Part shown: positions 30,898 through 39,600 of the stretch, piece by piece
Position numbering within the stretch: position 1 is the stretch's first letter
How the letters are laid out: each line of letters starts with the position of its first letter
DNA from: Rhodospirillaceae bacterium TMED167
GTDB taxonomy: Bacteria > Pseudomonadota > Alphaproteobacteria > Rhodospirillales_A > UBA2165
Assembly: GCA_002170915.1 (NCBI GenBank)
Contig: NHHQ01000101.1
Location: forward strand, 5,766 to 56,149
Direction of reading: 5' to 3'
DNA length: 50,384 bases
Notes under the pieces: generated by a model
Database searches by the model: none
Seen by the model: only the letters and a program-made list of their open reading frames with translations
What the model was told of the DNA's origin: nothing
Translations under genes and position numbers: made by a program

Positions 30898-31366
30898 ATC
30901 ACCCCCCGACGGAGACTATCCAATTACTTTCCAGATAACTATCTATCTGGGAAACACAAATGGGTTTCCACTATAAGAGACCCGAATGCCCTGATCGTAA
31001 CCCGATTTGGGAATCTGTCAAGGGCTTCCTTTATTTCTGGGAATCCATCGTACCTATGCCTCATGCAGCATTCTAGGGATGGGAGAATACCTTTATATAC
31101 CGTATTTTCTGGGATCTAATTAGGCATTTCCTAAAGGCAGGATTCCATCTGGGCCTGGGTGCAGCGGCGATTTCTGCTTTCCACACAGCTCCATCCTCCA
31201 TTTCCGGTTGCTGAGGGAGCATTTTTTGTCGAGACAGCCTCTTAAAAGTCCCGTTGCGCCCAAAAAGGGCAATTCGGCGTCCGTTGTTTCGAGCTGCGAG
31301 CAGGTAATCTTTCTCCTGAGTCTTTTTTGGGGGCTTTTGGAGCCCTTGCTATGATGGAGAAAATTT
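30898..31366. other. Gene-free region, candidate oriT
   Basis: It lies between the MobI-like gene and parM and contains several inverted repeats: CCAGAT/ATCTGG (30931-30950), GGAAAC-N8-GTTTCC (30950-30969) and TTAGG-N5-CCTAA (31120-31134). CTGGGAA-like words recur at about 30947, 31037 and 31109. The right end has a GCCC-N5-GGGC box at 31258. In IncA/C and SXT-type elements oriT lies upstream of mobI, so the position fits. The parM promoter must also lie here. Confidence 0.5.
31258..31280 (+). promoter_or_regulatory. GCCC-N5-GGGC activator box D
   Basis: GCCCAAAAAGGGC followed by AATTCGGCG matches the box-plus-flank layout of boxes A and B, here on the plus strand and 97 bases upstream of parM. 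Confidence 0.55.
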
Positions 31367-32347
31367 ATGTTCGTATTGGGTCTTGATATTGGTTACTCGA
31401 ACCTGAAGGTGGCGATGGGGCAGAAAGGCGGCGATATGGCTACGCGGATCCTGCCTGCTGGCGCAGGCAGCATTGACCTGATGCCACGTCAGGTAGGTTC
31501 TGGCCTTGGAACTGACTTCCTGCAAGTCCAGATAGCGGGGAACAAATGGGCGGCTGGGGTTGAGCCTGACCGCCTCCAGGGGTGGGAGCGTGAGCTGCAC
31601 AAGGACTATAAAAGCACCGATGTCTACAAAGCACTTTTTTATGCTGCACTGCTTATCTCAGAGCAGAGTGTGATCGACGTGTTGGTGACCGGGCTTCCGG
31701 TTGACCAGGCAATGAATGACGGCCAGAGAAAAGAGCTGGCTGAGTTGCTCTCAGGTGAGCATTACATTACGCCCAAGCGCACGGTTACCGTCAAAGAGGT
31801 TGTCGTAGTACCACAGCCAGCAGGTGCTTATATGGATATTGTCCACCGCACTACTGACGAAGAGGTACTAGATGCTATCCAGAACGGCAAGACTGTCGTT
31901 ATTGACCCCGGCTTCTACAGTGTTGACTGGGTGGCTTTGGTGGAAGGCGAGATCCATTACCGCTCGTCTGGCACCAGCTTGAAGGCCATGTCGCGATTGA
32001 TTCAGGTTGCTAACGAGCTGATCCTCGACGACCATGGGGGCGCTCCGGGTGTAGAGAAGATCGAGAAGGCCATCCGGGGAGGCAAAAACTCAACCTATCT
32101 ATTCGGGCAAAAGCTGGAGCTGGATGAGTACATGTCCAAAGCATCGAGCACGGTATCTCGCGAGGCGCTCACCTCCATGCGCAAAACGATGCGAGAGGAT
32201 GGCATGAACGCTGACGTAGTGCTTCTTGCGGGTGGCGGAGCATCTGAATACTCTGATGCAGCCAAGGAGCTGTTCCCGAAGAGTCGCATCATCGAGACTG
32301 AAGCATCCGTCCTCTCCAATGCGCGTGGTTTCTGGCACTGCGGCTAG
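31367..32347 (+). CDS. parM: ParM/StbA-like actin-type partition ATPase
   Basis: The 326-aa product shows the actin/Hsp70 nucleotide signature: phosphate-1 FVLGLDIGYSNLKVAM (residues 2-17), phosphate-2 TVVIDPGFYSVDWVAL (about 180) and adenosine motif VVLLAGGGASEYSD (near 285). Such proteins polymerise with ATP to push plasmid copies apart, with a small DNA-binding adaptor bound to a centromere near the operon. The adaptor candidate is the next gene. It is the second partition system in this window. Confidence 0.88.
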   Translation: MFVLGLDIGYSNLKVAMGQKGGDMATRILPAGAGSIDLMPRQVGSGLGTDFLQVQIAGNKWAAGVEPDRLQGWERELHKDYKSTDVYKALFYAALLISEQSVIDVLVTGLPVDQAMNDGQRKELAELLSGEHYITPKRTVTVKEVVVVPQPAGAYMDIVHRTTDEEVLDAIQNGKTVVIDPGFYSVDWVALVEGEIHYRSSGTSLKAMSRLIQVANELILDDHGGAPGVEKIEKAIRGGKNSTYLFGQKLELDEYMSKASSTVSREALTSMRKTMREDGMNADVVLLAGGGASEYSDAAKELFPKSRIIETEASVLSNARGFWHCG

Positions 32348-32372
32348 TCATGCACTGCTGGTGGAGGTTGAT

Positions 32373-32669
32373 ATGGCAAAAACATGGGACGGAAAGTTCT
32401 CGAACCTGAAGATTTCTGAGCAGGCGTTCCCGGAGCTTTTCCGGGAGCTTGAGTCTCTACATCACAAAGAGCGCAGCGACAGGCTGCGCTCGCTGGCAAT
32501 GCTTGGTCTTTATTCTTTACATTTTATGGGCCAAAATAGGGAAGGCTCGCCTGCGCTAGTGCCTCAGCCTTCCCCAAAGGAGTCTGAGCCCCATTCTGAT
32601 ACAGGACATACTCCCAGGTTGAAAGAAGCACAGAACGAATTAAAAGGGCGGCTACTTGGGTCAGTGTGA
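32373..32669 (+). CDS. ParR/StbB-like adaptor candidate, 98 aa
   Basis: ATG 32373 has GGAGG 7 bases upstream, 25 bases after parM. The N-terminal half FSNLKISEQAFPELFRELESLHHKERSDRLRSLAMLGLYSL has the strand-helix-helix pattern of ribbon-helix-helix adaptor proteins. The C-terminal half is a proline-rich, probably disordered tail that could contact ParM. Assignment rests on position and this pattern. Confidence 0.6.
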   Translation: MAKTWDGKFSNLKISEQAFPELFRELESLHHKERSDRLRSLAMLGLYSLHFMGQNREGSPALVPQPSPKESEPHSDTGHTPRLKEAQNELKGRLLGSV

Positions 32670-32699
32670 TCTGTGGGATAAGAAATTTACGAGAATATT

Positions 32700-33167
32700 A
32701 TGAATGGTTTAACACCTAACAAAGCCGGGCAGTGCGACGAGTGCATAAGGAATTTAACTGTCGCCCAACGAAGAGAGCTAGTCTTTTCTGAACTTAAACG
32801 TAAAAGCAAAATTCGGATAATCTTCAAAGACTGCCCGGTCTCTGATATGGCCGAAATGCTTGAGCGCTTCAAATCTGTTTTGGACGAAAGAATTGCTGAA
32901 GAAGAAGAGAAGGCCGCTAAGGATGCGGAGCTAAAAAAAGAGGCTGAGAATATTCTCAGTGAAATGGCACAGAAAGGAATTGATGTTGAGCTTCTGAAGG
33001 AACTTCAGCAGCAACAAGGTTCTTCCGCGACTGCGGCCTCAAAAGTTAAATATGTTAAAGATGGTACTACTTGGACAGGGCAAGGACGAAGGCCCGCACC
33101 ATTTAAAGGTCTTTCGGACTACGAACTAGAAAAGTATAGAAAGACACCGAAAAGTGAAGACAAATAA
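32700..33167 (+). CDS. H-NS-family protein, 155 aa
   Basis: The C terminus VKYVKDGTTWTGQGRRPAPFKGL is the H-NS DNA-binding loop (TWTGQGRxP), which reads AT-rich minor grooves. The preceding part (about residues 45-110) is a coiled-coil oligomerisation region (SDMAEMLERFKSVLDERIAEEEEKAAKDAELKKEAENI). Plasmid H-NS homologues reduce the cost of carriage by silencing AT-rich DNA. It lies downstream of the parM pair and is followed by a strong terminator. Confidence 0.88.
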   Translation: MNGLTPNKAGQCDECIRNLTVAQRRELVFSELKRKSKIRIIFKDCPVSDMAEMLERFKSVLDERIAEEEEKAAKDAELKKEAENILSEMAQKGIDVELLKELQQQQGSSATAASKVKYVKDGTTWTGQGRRPAPFKGLSDYELEKYRKTPKSEDK

Positions 33168-33169
33168 AA

Positions 33170-33200
33170 AAGGCCCCTGTTGTTAGGGGCCTTTTATTTT
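33170..33200 (+). terminator. Intrinsic terminator, probably bidirectional
   Basis: AAGGCCCCT and AGGGGCCTT arms with a 6-base loop are followed by TTTATTTT, and preceded by an A tract. It sits between convergent genes (H-NS-like and FlhC-like) and should serve both. Confidence 0.9.
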
Positions 33201-33233
33201 GGCTTTAAAACTAAAGTTCGCATATTGGCAACT

Positions 33234-33914
33234 TTACTTAGCGACCGCGAGCACCTCGTCCTTACTAGATGCAGCAGCAATTTTATTTTCATCGGGGAGC
33301 AGCGGCTTAGTTCCTGCCACCGTCACCAAAGTCCTTTTCTCGACATTGTTCAATACCTCAAATGTGCTGTGCTTGCTACGGTTAGGAGCTTCGTAGCAGA
33401 ACGGACATCCGATACCAGTGCTTTGATGAATGGATGTGAAAAAGTCGCACTGGCAACTATCGCACGTCTCAAACATCGCCTCTTCAGACCGAAGTTCGGA
33501 CGCCAGGCACCACGCATCAGAGATCGTAAAGGTTACGTTCCTGATTGCTGGGTCAATGACGGCCATCTCACACAGAAGAGCCTGATACATCCGGTAGGCC
33601 CGGTCCAGAGCACTGATGGAAATTGACGTGGCTACAGACTCTCCTCCTACCTGGCGGTAGAGCTGCATCAGAAGAGAGGCATGGATTTTGGAAAGCTGGT
33701 TGAGTAGCAGAGTCGCACCGCTCCTGGTCGTCCTGGTGGTTCTGTTCTTGTCCAGCTTGAACCCTTCGTCCTCTAGGTCGCGATAAAGCCTGCGGACCTG
33801 CTTGTCGGTCAGTCCAGTCTCCAGGATGATGATGCGGGTAACGTAGCCCATGAGGGCCATTTGCCTTGCTGTGACCCAGCGTTTCAGCCAGTTTGCTCCT
33901 GTATTTCTACTCAT
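33234..33914 (-). CDS. FlhC-like transcription activator subunit (SetC/AcaC type)
   Basis: The N-terminal half (ARQMALMGYVTRIIILETGLTDKQVRRLYRDLEDEG) matches FlhC, and LDRAYRMYQALLCE...FTISDAWCLASELRSEEAMFETCDSCQCDFFTSIHQSTGIGCPFC reproduces the FlhC order with the C-x2-C...C-x2-C zinc site (about residues 150-172). FlhC-type subunits form activator complexes with FlhD. In SXT and IncA/C elements the homologous pairs switch on conjugation genes. It overlaps the FlhD-like gene by 4 bases. Confidence 0.85.
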   Translation of the reverse strand: MSRNTGANWLKRWVTARQMALMGYVTRIIILETGLTDKQVRRLYRDLEDEGFKLDKNRTTRTTRSGATLLLNQLSKIHASLLMQLYRQVGGESVATSISISALDRAYRMYQALLCEMAVIDPAIRNVTFTISDAWCLASELRSEEAMFETCDSCQCDFFTSIHQSTGIGCPFCYEAPNRSKHSTFEVLNNVEKRTLVTVAGTKPLLPDENKIAAASSKDEVLAVAK

Positions 33915-34531
33915 TGTCTACCCCCCAGTTGTGCAACCTGCGACATTGATTGCTGATACTTCCTGAAAAAAAACTGCGCGTTAACCGGTCCTTGCTCAGT
34001 CATCAGTAGAGGAGGTAGTAGGCGAGGATCAAAGCGCAGTGTGAATGCCGTTACGGTGTTCGTGACCAGATGCCGGAGCTGGTTGTCAGTAGCTTCACTG
34101 ACCGCCAATGTCAGAGCGGGACTTAGCCCAAACGCTGCGGCGGCAACAAGGTGGTCCTTTTGAGCAACGCGCTTCAGCAGCAACCAGTAGGCTGTATCGA
34201 ACTCGGACCCTTTTGTATCAGAAAGAGTAATGACAGGGACGTAAGCCTCTTTGAGCTGCGTGAGCACAGTTTCTTCGTCGGTTTGTAGCTTGAAGCCGAT
34301 CAGCACACCGGATGCCAGGCGAGCTAGCCGGTCTTCACTCGCCTTGGCAAGAGCCTCGATGCCGTTGACGGGAAGAGAGAACTGCACCTGCGCCTTCTCC
34401 GGCGCGTGTTTAGCCAGAGCGCAAAGAAGTGTCCAAAGGGTGAGGTCGAACTCGTAAATGTTTTGGTCCGGACGCTGCTCAGTTACCTGAAGCGCGTGCA
34501 TGTCAAGATCAGTGATTGAATTTCGCGGCAT
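33911..34531 (-). CDS. Tandem FlhD-like activator subunit, 206 aa
   Basis: Two FlhD-like repeats are visible: residues about 26-83 (YEFDLTLWTLLCALAKHAPE...IGFKLQ) and 109-168 (SEFDTAYWLLLKRVAQKDHL...AFTLRFD). The second aligns well by eye with FlhD's [22 protein letters not shown] and CHFRFD segments. FlhD is normally a single ~116-aa subunit that dimerises, so this looks like a fused dimer. It is coupled to the FlhC-like gene and overlaps the lytic transglycosylase gene by 23 bases. AGGAG precedes ATG 34531. Confidence 0.75.
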   Translation of the reverse strand: MPRNSITDLDMHALQVTEQRPDQNIYEFDLTLWTLLCALAKHAPEKAQVQFSLPVNGIEALAKASEDRLARLASGVLIGFKLQTDEETVLTQLKEAYVPVITLSDTKGSEFDTAYWLLLKRVAQKDHLVAAAAFGLSPALTLAVSEATDNQLRHLVTNTVTAFTLRFDPRLLPPLLMTEQGPVNAQFFFRKYQQSMSQVAQLGGRQ

Positions 34532-35084
34532 AGCGGCTCTCCTGAAGGTTTAGTAGTTGCTGATAAATGGAGAGAACGCGCTTACCGTATGATCGAGAAC
34601 GAGCTTCATCTTTCCAGTTGTGATAACGCCCAATGCCCAGCTCCAGGTCATCGGGGGATGAGCTTATGGTTTCGCTGAGGATTTCAGCACCAGTATTGAG
34701 GTTTGTAATTGGATCCAGCAGGTCTACTGGGTTCTGGACTCGGTGACCGTGCCAAAAGAGATTGACCTGCATGAAGCCAATATCGACAGAAACCTTGTTT
34801 CCTTTATGGTCGATGAGCTGCTGTAAACGTGTAGCAGCTTGTTCCCGGCTCATTGCATAGAAGGGTTCATTCAGAGTCCTGAGCGTCCACGGCCAGGGAG
34901 AGATATTGTTGTCACCTCTGCCGGAGGCTGATTCAGCCAGCGCCACTGAATAAAGAAGTACAGGGTCAAGACCGTAGCGAGCGGCAGCGTCTTCAAAGTC
35001 AGTTCCTCGAACATCAAAGGCGCTCGCCGAGCATGTCCAGGAGACAGATGCAGCTACAGCTATGGCGGCGATTAGCTTTTTCAT
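34509..35084 (-). CDS. Lytic transglycosylase (SLT family), exported
   Basis: The signal peptide MKKLIAAIAVAASVSWTCSASA is followed by an SLT domain with YGLDPVLLYSVALAESASGRG, where the glutamate in ALAES is the catalytic acid. VSVDIGFMQVNLFWHG and LLDPITNLNTGAEILSE complete the family motifs. Such enzymes open peptidoglycan for the conjugation channel. It overlaps the Ner-like gene by 4 bases and precedes the FlhDC-like pair, an order similar to SXT/IncA/C regulatory regions. Confidence 0.92.
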   Translation of the reverse strand: MKKLIAAIAVAASVSWTCSASAFDVRGTDFEDAAARYGLDPVLLYSVALAESASGRGDNNISPWPWTLRTLNEPFYAMSREQAATRLQQLIDHKGNKVSVDIGFMQVNLFWHGHRVQNPVDLLDPITNLNTGAEILSETISSSPDDLELGIGRYHNWKDEARSRSYGKRVLSIYQQLLNLQESRYAAKFNH

Positions 35085-35368
35085 ACAGCCGCCTCCAGCA
35101 TCTTCCTGGGGATAGGTATAAGCGTTTCCGGATCGTAACGCTCCGGCCAGAGCGTATTCGGTGTTGTTTCAAGCGCCTCAGCTATGACGTGCTCCCATCG
35201 CGGATTGCTCCGCACCAGAGCCGTGGAAACAGCCTGCCGTGAGGCAGAATGCTCCCTCGCCAATTCGGCGATGCTCAACCCTCTGATTTTAAGCTGGTAT
35301 TTGATCCACTCGCGGCGCTTCCCAGCGTCTTTGGGAACGCTGAAGGCGATAGTGTTTCCGTTTTTCAT
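35081..35368 (-). CDS. Ner/Nlp-family helix-turn-helix regulator, 95 aa
   Basis: The segment WIKYQLKIRGLSIAELAREHSASRQAVSTALVRSNPRWEHVIAEALETTPNTLWPERYDPE matches Ner-like repressors (an HTH followed by the PxxLWPxRY tail). ATG 35368 (MKNGNTIAFSVPKD) is used because upstream in-frame sequence is not conserved. It heads the operon with slt and the FlhDC-like pair. Repeats CGAAACTGCGT upstream are possible operators. Confidence 0.82.
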   Translation of the reverse strand: MKNGNTIAFSVPKDAGKRREWIKYQLKIRGLSIAELAREHSASRQAVSTALVRSNPRWEHVIAEALETTPNTLWPERYDPETLIPIPRKMLEAAV

Positions 35369-36064
35369 CCTGCGTAACTCTCTTTTTTTTCTTACCACAA
35401 CAGCCAAGAGCCTTGTCAGCTTGGGCTGGATTTGCCCATAACTTGCAAATGCAAAACTGTGTAAAATTGAAACAGTCGTTTGGCGTTCTTTATAGACACG
35501 AAACTGCGTTTCGTCAATACCCGAAACTGCGTATGAAACAAAAACAAACATACACAGCGTCCGCTGGGCGAGCGGGCCTTATAGCGATTTGGAATTGGTT
35601 AGAATGGGAATGTATTTTTTGAAAAAGTGCGTTTTTTGAAGAAACGAAATAGCGTTATGCCAAAGCAAGCTAGAAAGGAGCAAGCCAAGCATTGGAAGCG
35701 CACAGAGGCGTTCTGGTGTGCCACCAGAAGGGTGGTGGATAAGGAGTTTTTTGGAAATCTTCTTGCGGTAAGCAGGAGGGGTGAATGCCGTACAACATTG
35801 ACCTGGTTACAATGATATTGACGAATTGTGCTTTCGTCAACCCTGTCAAGTTTTGTCAACCCACTATTTCACATTTTACGGAATGTAAACTTTCCAGAAA
35901 GGGCGTATTTCAAGGGGGTATGAATTTTGATAACAGGGTATGTAAAACTGCCTTTCTCGGAGAGTGGGACTTTCACATGTGAAAGATTTTGTTGTCGCCA
36001 TATTTTCTGGGTTGCATTTTTTGGGTCTGTGATATACTGAAAGTAAGAAATCGGGAGAAATGGT
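35369..36064. promoter_or_regulatory. Divergent regulatory region between the Ner-like gene and the 36065 membrane gene
   Basis: No convincing gene is seen in about 700 bases. Features are CGAAACTGCGT at 35499-35509 and again at 35522-35532, the first within ACGAAA-N5-TTTCGT. GTCAA words recur near 35836-35862, the TTTCACATGTGAAA palindrome lies at 35970, and an extended -10 TGATATACT at 36030-36038 precedes the plus-strand gene. This is probably where transfer control converges. Confidence 0.55.
35970..35985. promoter_or_regulatory. Palindromic operator, copy 8
   Basis: CTTTCACATGTGAAAG lies 80 bases upstream of ATG 36065 and about 45 bases upstream of its extended -10 element. Confidence 0.75.
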
Positions 36065-36607
36065 ATGAAGACTTCGAGATTTGGCCTAAAGGGTGCGGTT
36101 AAGCTGGCTGCGTTTTTTACATGTGGATTGATGCTGCTGACGAGCGTCTCGGCTTTTCGTGAAAATCCGGCGCTTGGTGCTGCGCTGGTGGCAGTACCTG
36201 CACTATTTTGTGCGATGGCAATGTTTAACTCTGTTAGGAAGAGCGCATGGGGGCTCGCATTTCTTGTGCTGGGGCTTGGTACGCTTGAAATCTATTTGGG
36301 TACGGCTAAGGGAATGCCGATTTCATGGGTGCTTGGTGGTGCAGGGTTTGTAATCTTCCTGATTTTACGTTTCGTGAAGGCTGCGGCTGGCGCATTCCAC
36401 GCGGCGTTTCCTAAAGGTGATCTACCTTTCCCGAAGGTGTCTCCTATGACGCATTCGTTTGACTCAGCTTTCGGCAACACCAGAAGACGCTCAAGCTCGA
36501 CTCAAACGAACATCAATGGCTCCGGCCTGGATGGAGAGGGATTCAACGGGCGCGGCGGAGTGGATGAAATAATCAAGGAAGGCGACCCGTTTGGGGAGTT
36601 CTACTAA
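36065..36607 (+). CDS. Inner-membrane protein with GDPFGEF tag, candidate entry-exclusion protein, 180 aa
   Basis: Hydrophobic segments cover about residues 9-115 (LAAFFTCGLMLLTSVSAF, AALVAVPALFCAMAMF, GLAFLVLGLGTLEIYLG, MPISWVLGGAGFVIFLILRFV). The soluble tail ends GFNGRGGVDEIIKEGDPFGEFY, shared with the 109-aa protein at 15213-15542. The gene converges on traG across a common terminator. In SXT/IncA/C-type elements the exclusion gene eex is beside traG and its product meets TraG in the cytoplasm. The role here is inference from place and topology. Confidence 0.7.
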   Translation: MKTSRFGLKGAVKLAAFFTCGLMLLTSVSAFRENPALGAALVAVPALFCAMAMFNSVRKSAWGLAFLVLGLGTLEIYLGTAKGMPISWVLGGAGFVIFLILRFVKAAAGAFHAAFPKGDLPFPKVSPMTHSFDSAFGNTRRRSSSTQTNINGSGLDGEGFNGRGGVDEIIKEGDPFGEFY

Positions 36608-36640
36608 AAAAGAAAGGCAGCCGAGGCTGCCTTTTTTGTT
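36606..36640. terminator. Bidirectional intrinsic terminator
   Basis: AAGGCAGCC and GGCTGCCTT arms with a 3-base loop are flanked by A-rich sequence on the left and TTTTTT on the right. It lies between the convergent 36065-36607 gene and traG. Confidence 0.9.
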
Positions 36641-36644
36641 GGTA

Positions 36645-39600
36645 TCAGAATACTCCGCTACCCCCTCTGCCGGTAGAGTTGTTGTAATGGGCAATGCCGG
36701 TCATGTAACTGCCAGACATAGTAGACCCGGCCCTAGCTGATTCGGTGATGGTGTGTACCATCTGGTCAACAAATTCCTGATTCTGCTCTGTGAGCACGGG
36801 AGCACCGCTGTCATCCCGCATCACGTTCCCTTGAGCGTCACGTTCCGCATAGGTGGCTGCCAGCCCCTGGATGGCCGCTTGACGTTCAGGGCTTTCCCCC
36901 ATCACGTTCATATCGAAGGACTGTGCGTAGACTTGGGCCTGCTCGTGGGTGAGCCCTCTCGACATAGCCTCCTCATAGAATGCTTCTCGGAATTCTGTCC
37001 CGTGGGTTTGTTCAAACGCTTGAACAGCAGCTTGGCCGCCAGTCTCCATTGCATGACTCAACGCTGCTTCGTAAACCATGCCTTTTTCCTCGAATGACAT
37101 GTTCTTCAGGTCATCGAAACCGATCTCACCTTGCGCCAGCTCCATACCGGCAGCGGCGGCTCCCATAATGGAGCGCCCCATGCTTGAAAGACCGGACAGA
37201 ATTGAGCCGCCAACACCTGAGCTTTCAAGCTCTGCATCACTCATTCGTGCAGCATTGATTACCTCCTGTCTAAGAGCGGGGTCATTCTTCAACTCATCCA
37301 GGCGCTGGTCAAAATTGGCTGAGCCAGCAGTCATGCCAGCGTTAGCTGCATTAAAGACACTTTCTCCAAGATTCTCCGCTTCTTCCATCCTGCGGCCAAC
37401 CCAGTCGGAGGCATTTTCTACACCACCATAGAACTCGGCAGCACTCATGCGGCTGTATTCCGGTCCATTGTTGAGCAACTGGCTGCGAGCACCAGCTTCA
37501 GCTTCGGCGTTACGTGAGCTTTGCCAGTCGGATCCTGTACCGCGCACGGCCCCCGAGTTCGCTGCCCCTTCATTTGCAATAACTCCAGGTGTACCGGTGG
37601 AGGATGCCGGGTCAGAGTGAGCTGGATAACCCGACTGGGGCATGGTGATTGCACCAGCACCTGCAACGGCGGCTTCTACTCCAGCAGTTCCACTTTGGAC
37701 TTCCGCAGTCAGTCCGTTGTTGCCAACCTGCTCCAATCCGGCGTTGCTGTTGTATCCACCAGCTTGTCCTGTGGCGAGCCCCATACCCGTGCCTACAGCA
37801 CTGAGGGCGGCATTGAAGTTGTTCTGGTATTGCTGATCGGAAGTGCCAGCATGGTTGTTTGAATTCTGAAGCGCTTTGATTCGCGCAGCCGCTAAAGCGG
37901 AATTGTTGTCTAGCCCATATCCGCCTTCAGTAGAGGGTGCGCTGTAGCGTTCGTACAAACGCTGAGCTTCAGCCTTCGTCTCCGCACCAACCCCGCCTGT
38001 ATTCCAGTAATTGTTTAGGTCGGACATCGCTTGGCTGTTACCGCCAACCTGGGAACCCACATCACGAAGGCGAAGATTGTTCAGGTTTCCATACTGTTGG
38101 TTCATTGAGTTCGCTTGGGAGTACGAGTCGCTGGAGCTAACCAGGTTCTGCGCTGACTGTGTAAGCGCCTGCGTCTCTTGTTGTCCAAGCGTTTGGCTTA
38201 ACGACTCAGTATTGCCGGTGGAGACTGCCCGTGCCAAATTATTTGATACCTGCGATTGCTCTTGCTGAGTAAATCGGAGCGCATCCGAAATGGCGGTGCT
38301 TTCATTGGCGCTAGAGCTGCGGGTATCCGTTGTTTCCTTATTGGCTCCGGCAGACAGTTTTGCCTCGGCTCCAACATCAACGCCGAGCTTACCGCCTCTG
38401 CTGTTCTGCCTTGCAGCTCGTCGTTGCGCAGTCTCAGTACGATTCGCTGTAGAGCCTTCACCGTTGCCTGGGTCGATGGGAGTGCTTCTTGAGGCCCCGT
38501 CGCTTGTAATGGCTGACTCGGCAAGCTGTGAAATCATGCTGGTTCCCACGCTGCCGGAAATGGCACCACTGGCAACGGCGGAGACAATCCCCTTAACTGC
38601 ATCGGCGTGTTGAGAACCGATAGAGGTATTTTCCATGATCTGGTTTGCACGCTCATTTACGACACCCTCAGACCGTCCGTACATAGCGGAGTGCGTCCGA
38701 CCGAGAGAAGCTGCTTTGTCGTAACTCTGGCCGCTCATGGTCCCACTAGAAAAGCTCGATCCCAACGAACTGGAAAACGCCTGCTGGGCCGACGACATCC
38801 TCTGTTGTGCTGAGGATGTCATATTGCTCAACCCTGAGCCGAACGAGATTGAACCCATCAGTCCAGCAGCCCCTGATGCCGCCATTCCAGTTAGGTCGGT
38901 GTACTCATTGGAAGCAGATCCTTGCATCACTGGTCCGTTATCAACCAGGTCTTTGCTTTGAACCTTCTCGTCAATGTGATCCTTGCCGCTGATGCGTCCA
39001 GCCAGGCTTGTAAAGGCATAGGTTGAGCCAGTAACTACGAACAGCGAAATGATAGGAGTTGCCGACGCGAGCATACCGCCTGTCGCTATCCAGTGCTGAA
39101 GCTGGTCACTGGCGGAATTCAGTGCGTAGATCGAGGTCAGGTTGCTACCAAGGCTCGCCATCTCATTGCTGGCCGCAGTATGGATGTAGAGGTTGATGAT
39201 GGACATGACGGGCATCCACAACTGGATCCATAGCAATGTCTGGAAATACCGCCCGGCGAGCCCCATACCGAAGCTGCCCAGCACAATGAGGAAGCCCATC
39301 AGAGGTGTAATGGCATACACGAAACCTTCAAAGAAGGTCATCATGGGGCGAACAATTGTCATGAACATTGACTGCTCAGCCGCCCATTGCGTGTTCCGTT
39401 GCTGGATAGCTTGGTTAATCATCGTTGCAGAGGCCATATCCTGGAAGTCCGCGTACCGACCTTGCGCCGCCTCATAATAGATTGGCTCCAGCACGGCTGC
39501 CGTGAGGTAGGCGGTTCCCGCTGTAGAGGTAACCCCCAGAGAACCCAGCGCGTTCGTAACATAGCCTTGCCCGGATGTCCCGGTGTAGGTGTTGTCCACA

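Noticed and set aside
35657..35982. Two small plus-strand frames in the region before 36065
   Set aside because: One (ATG 35785) has a good GGAGGGG site, but its sequence ends in the operator palindrome and looks like intergenic repeats; the other lacks a ribosome site. Not strong enough to call.
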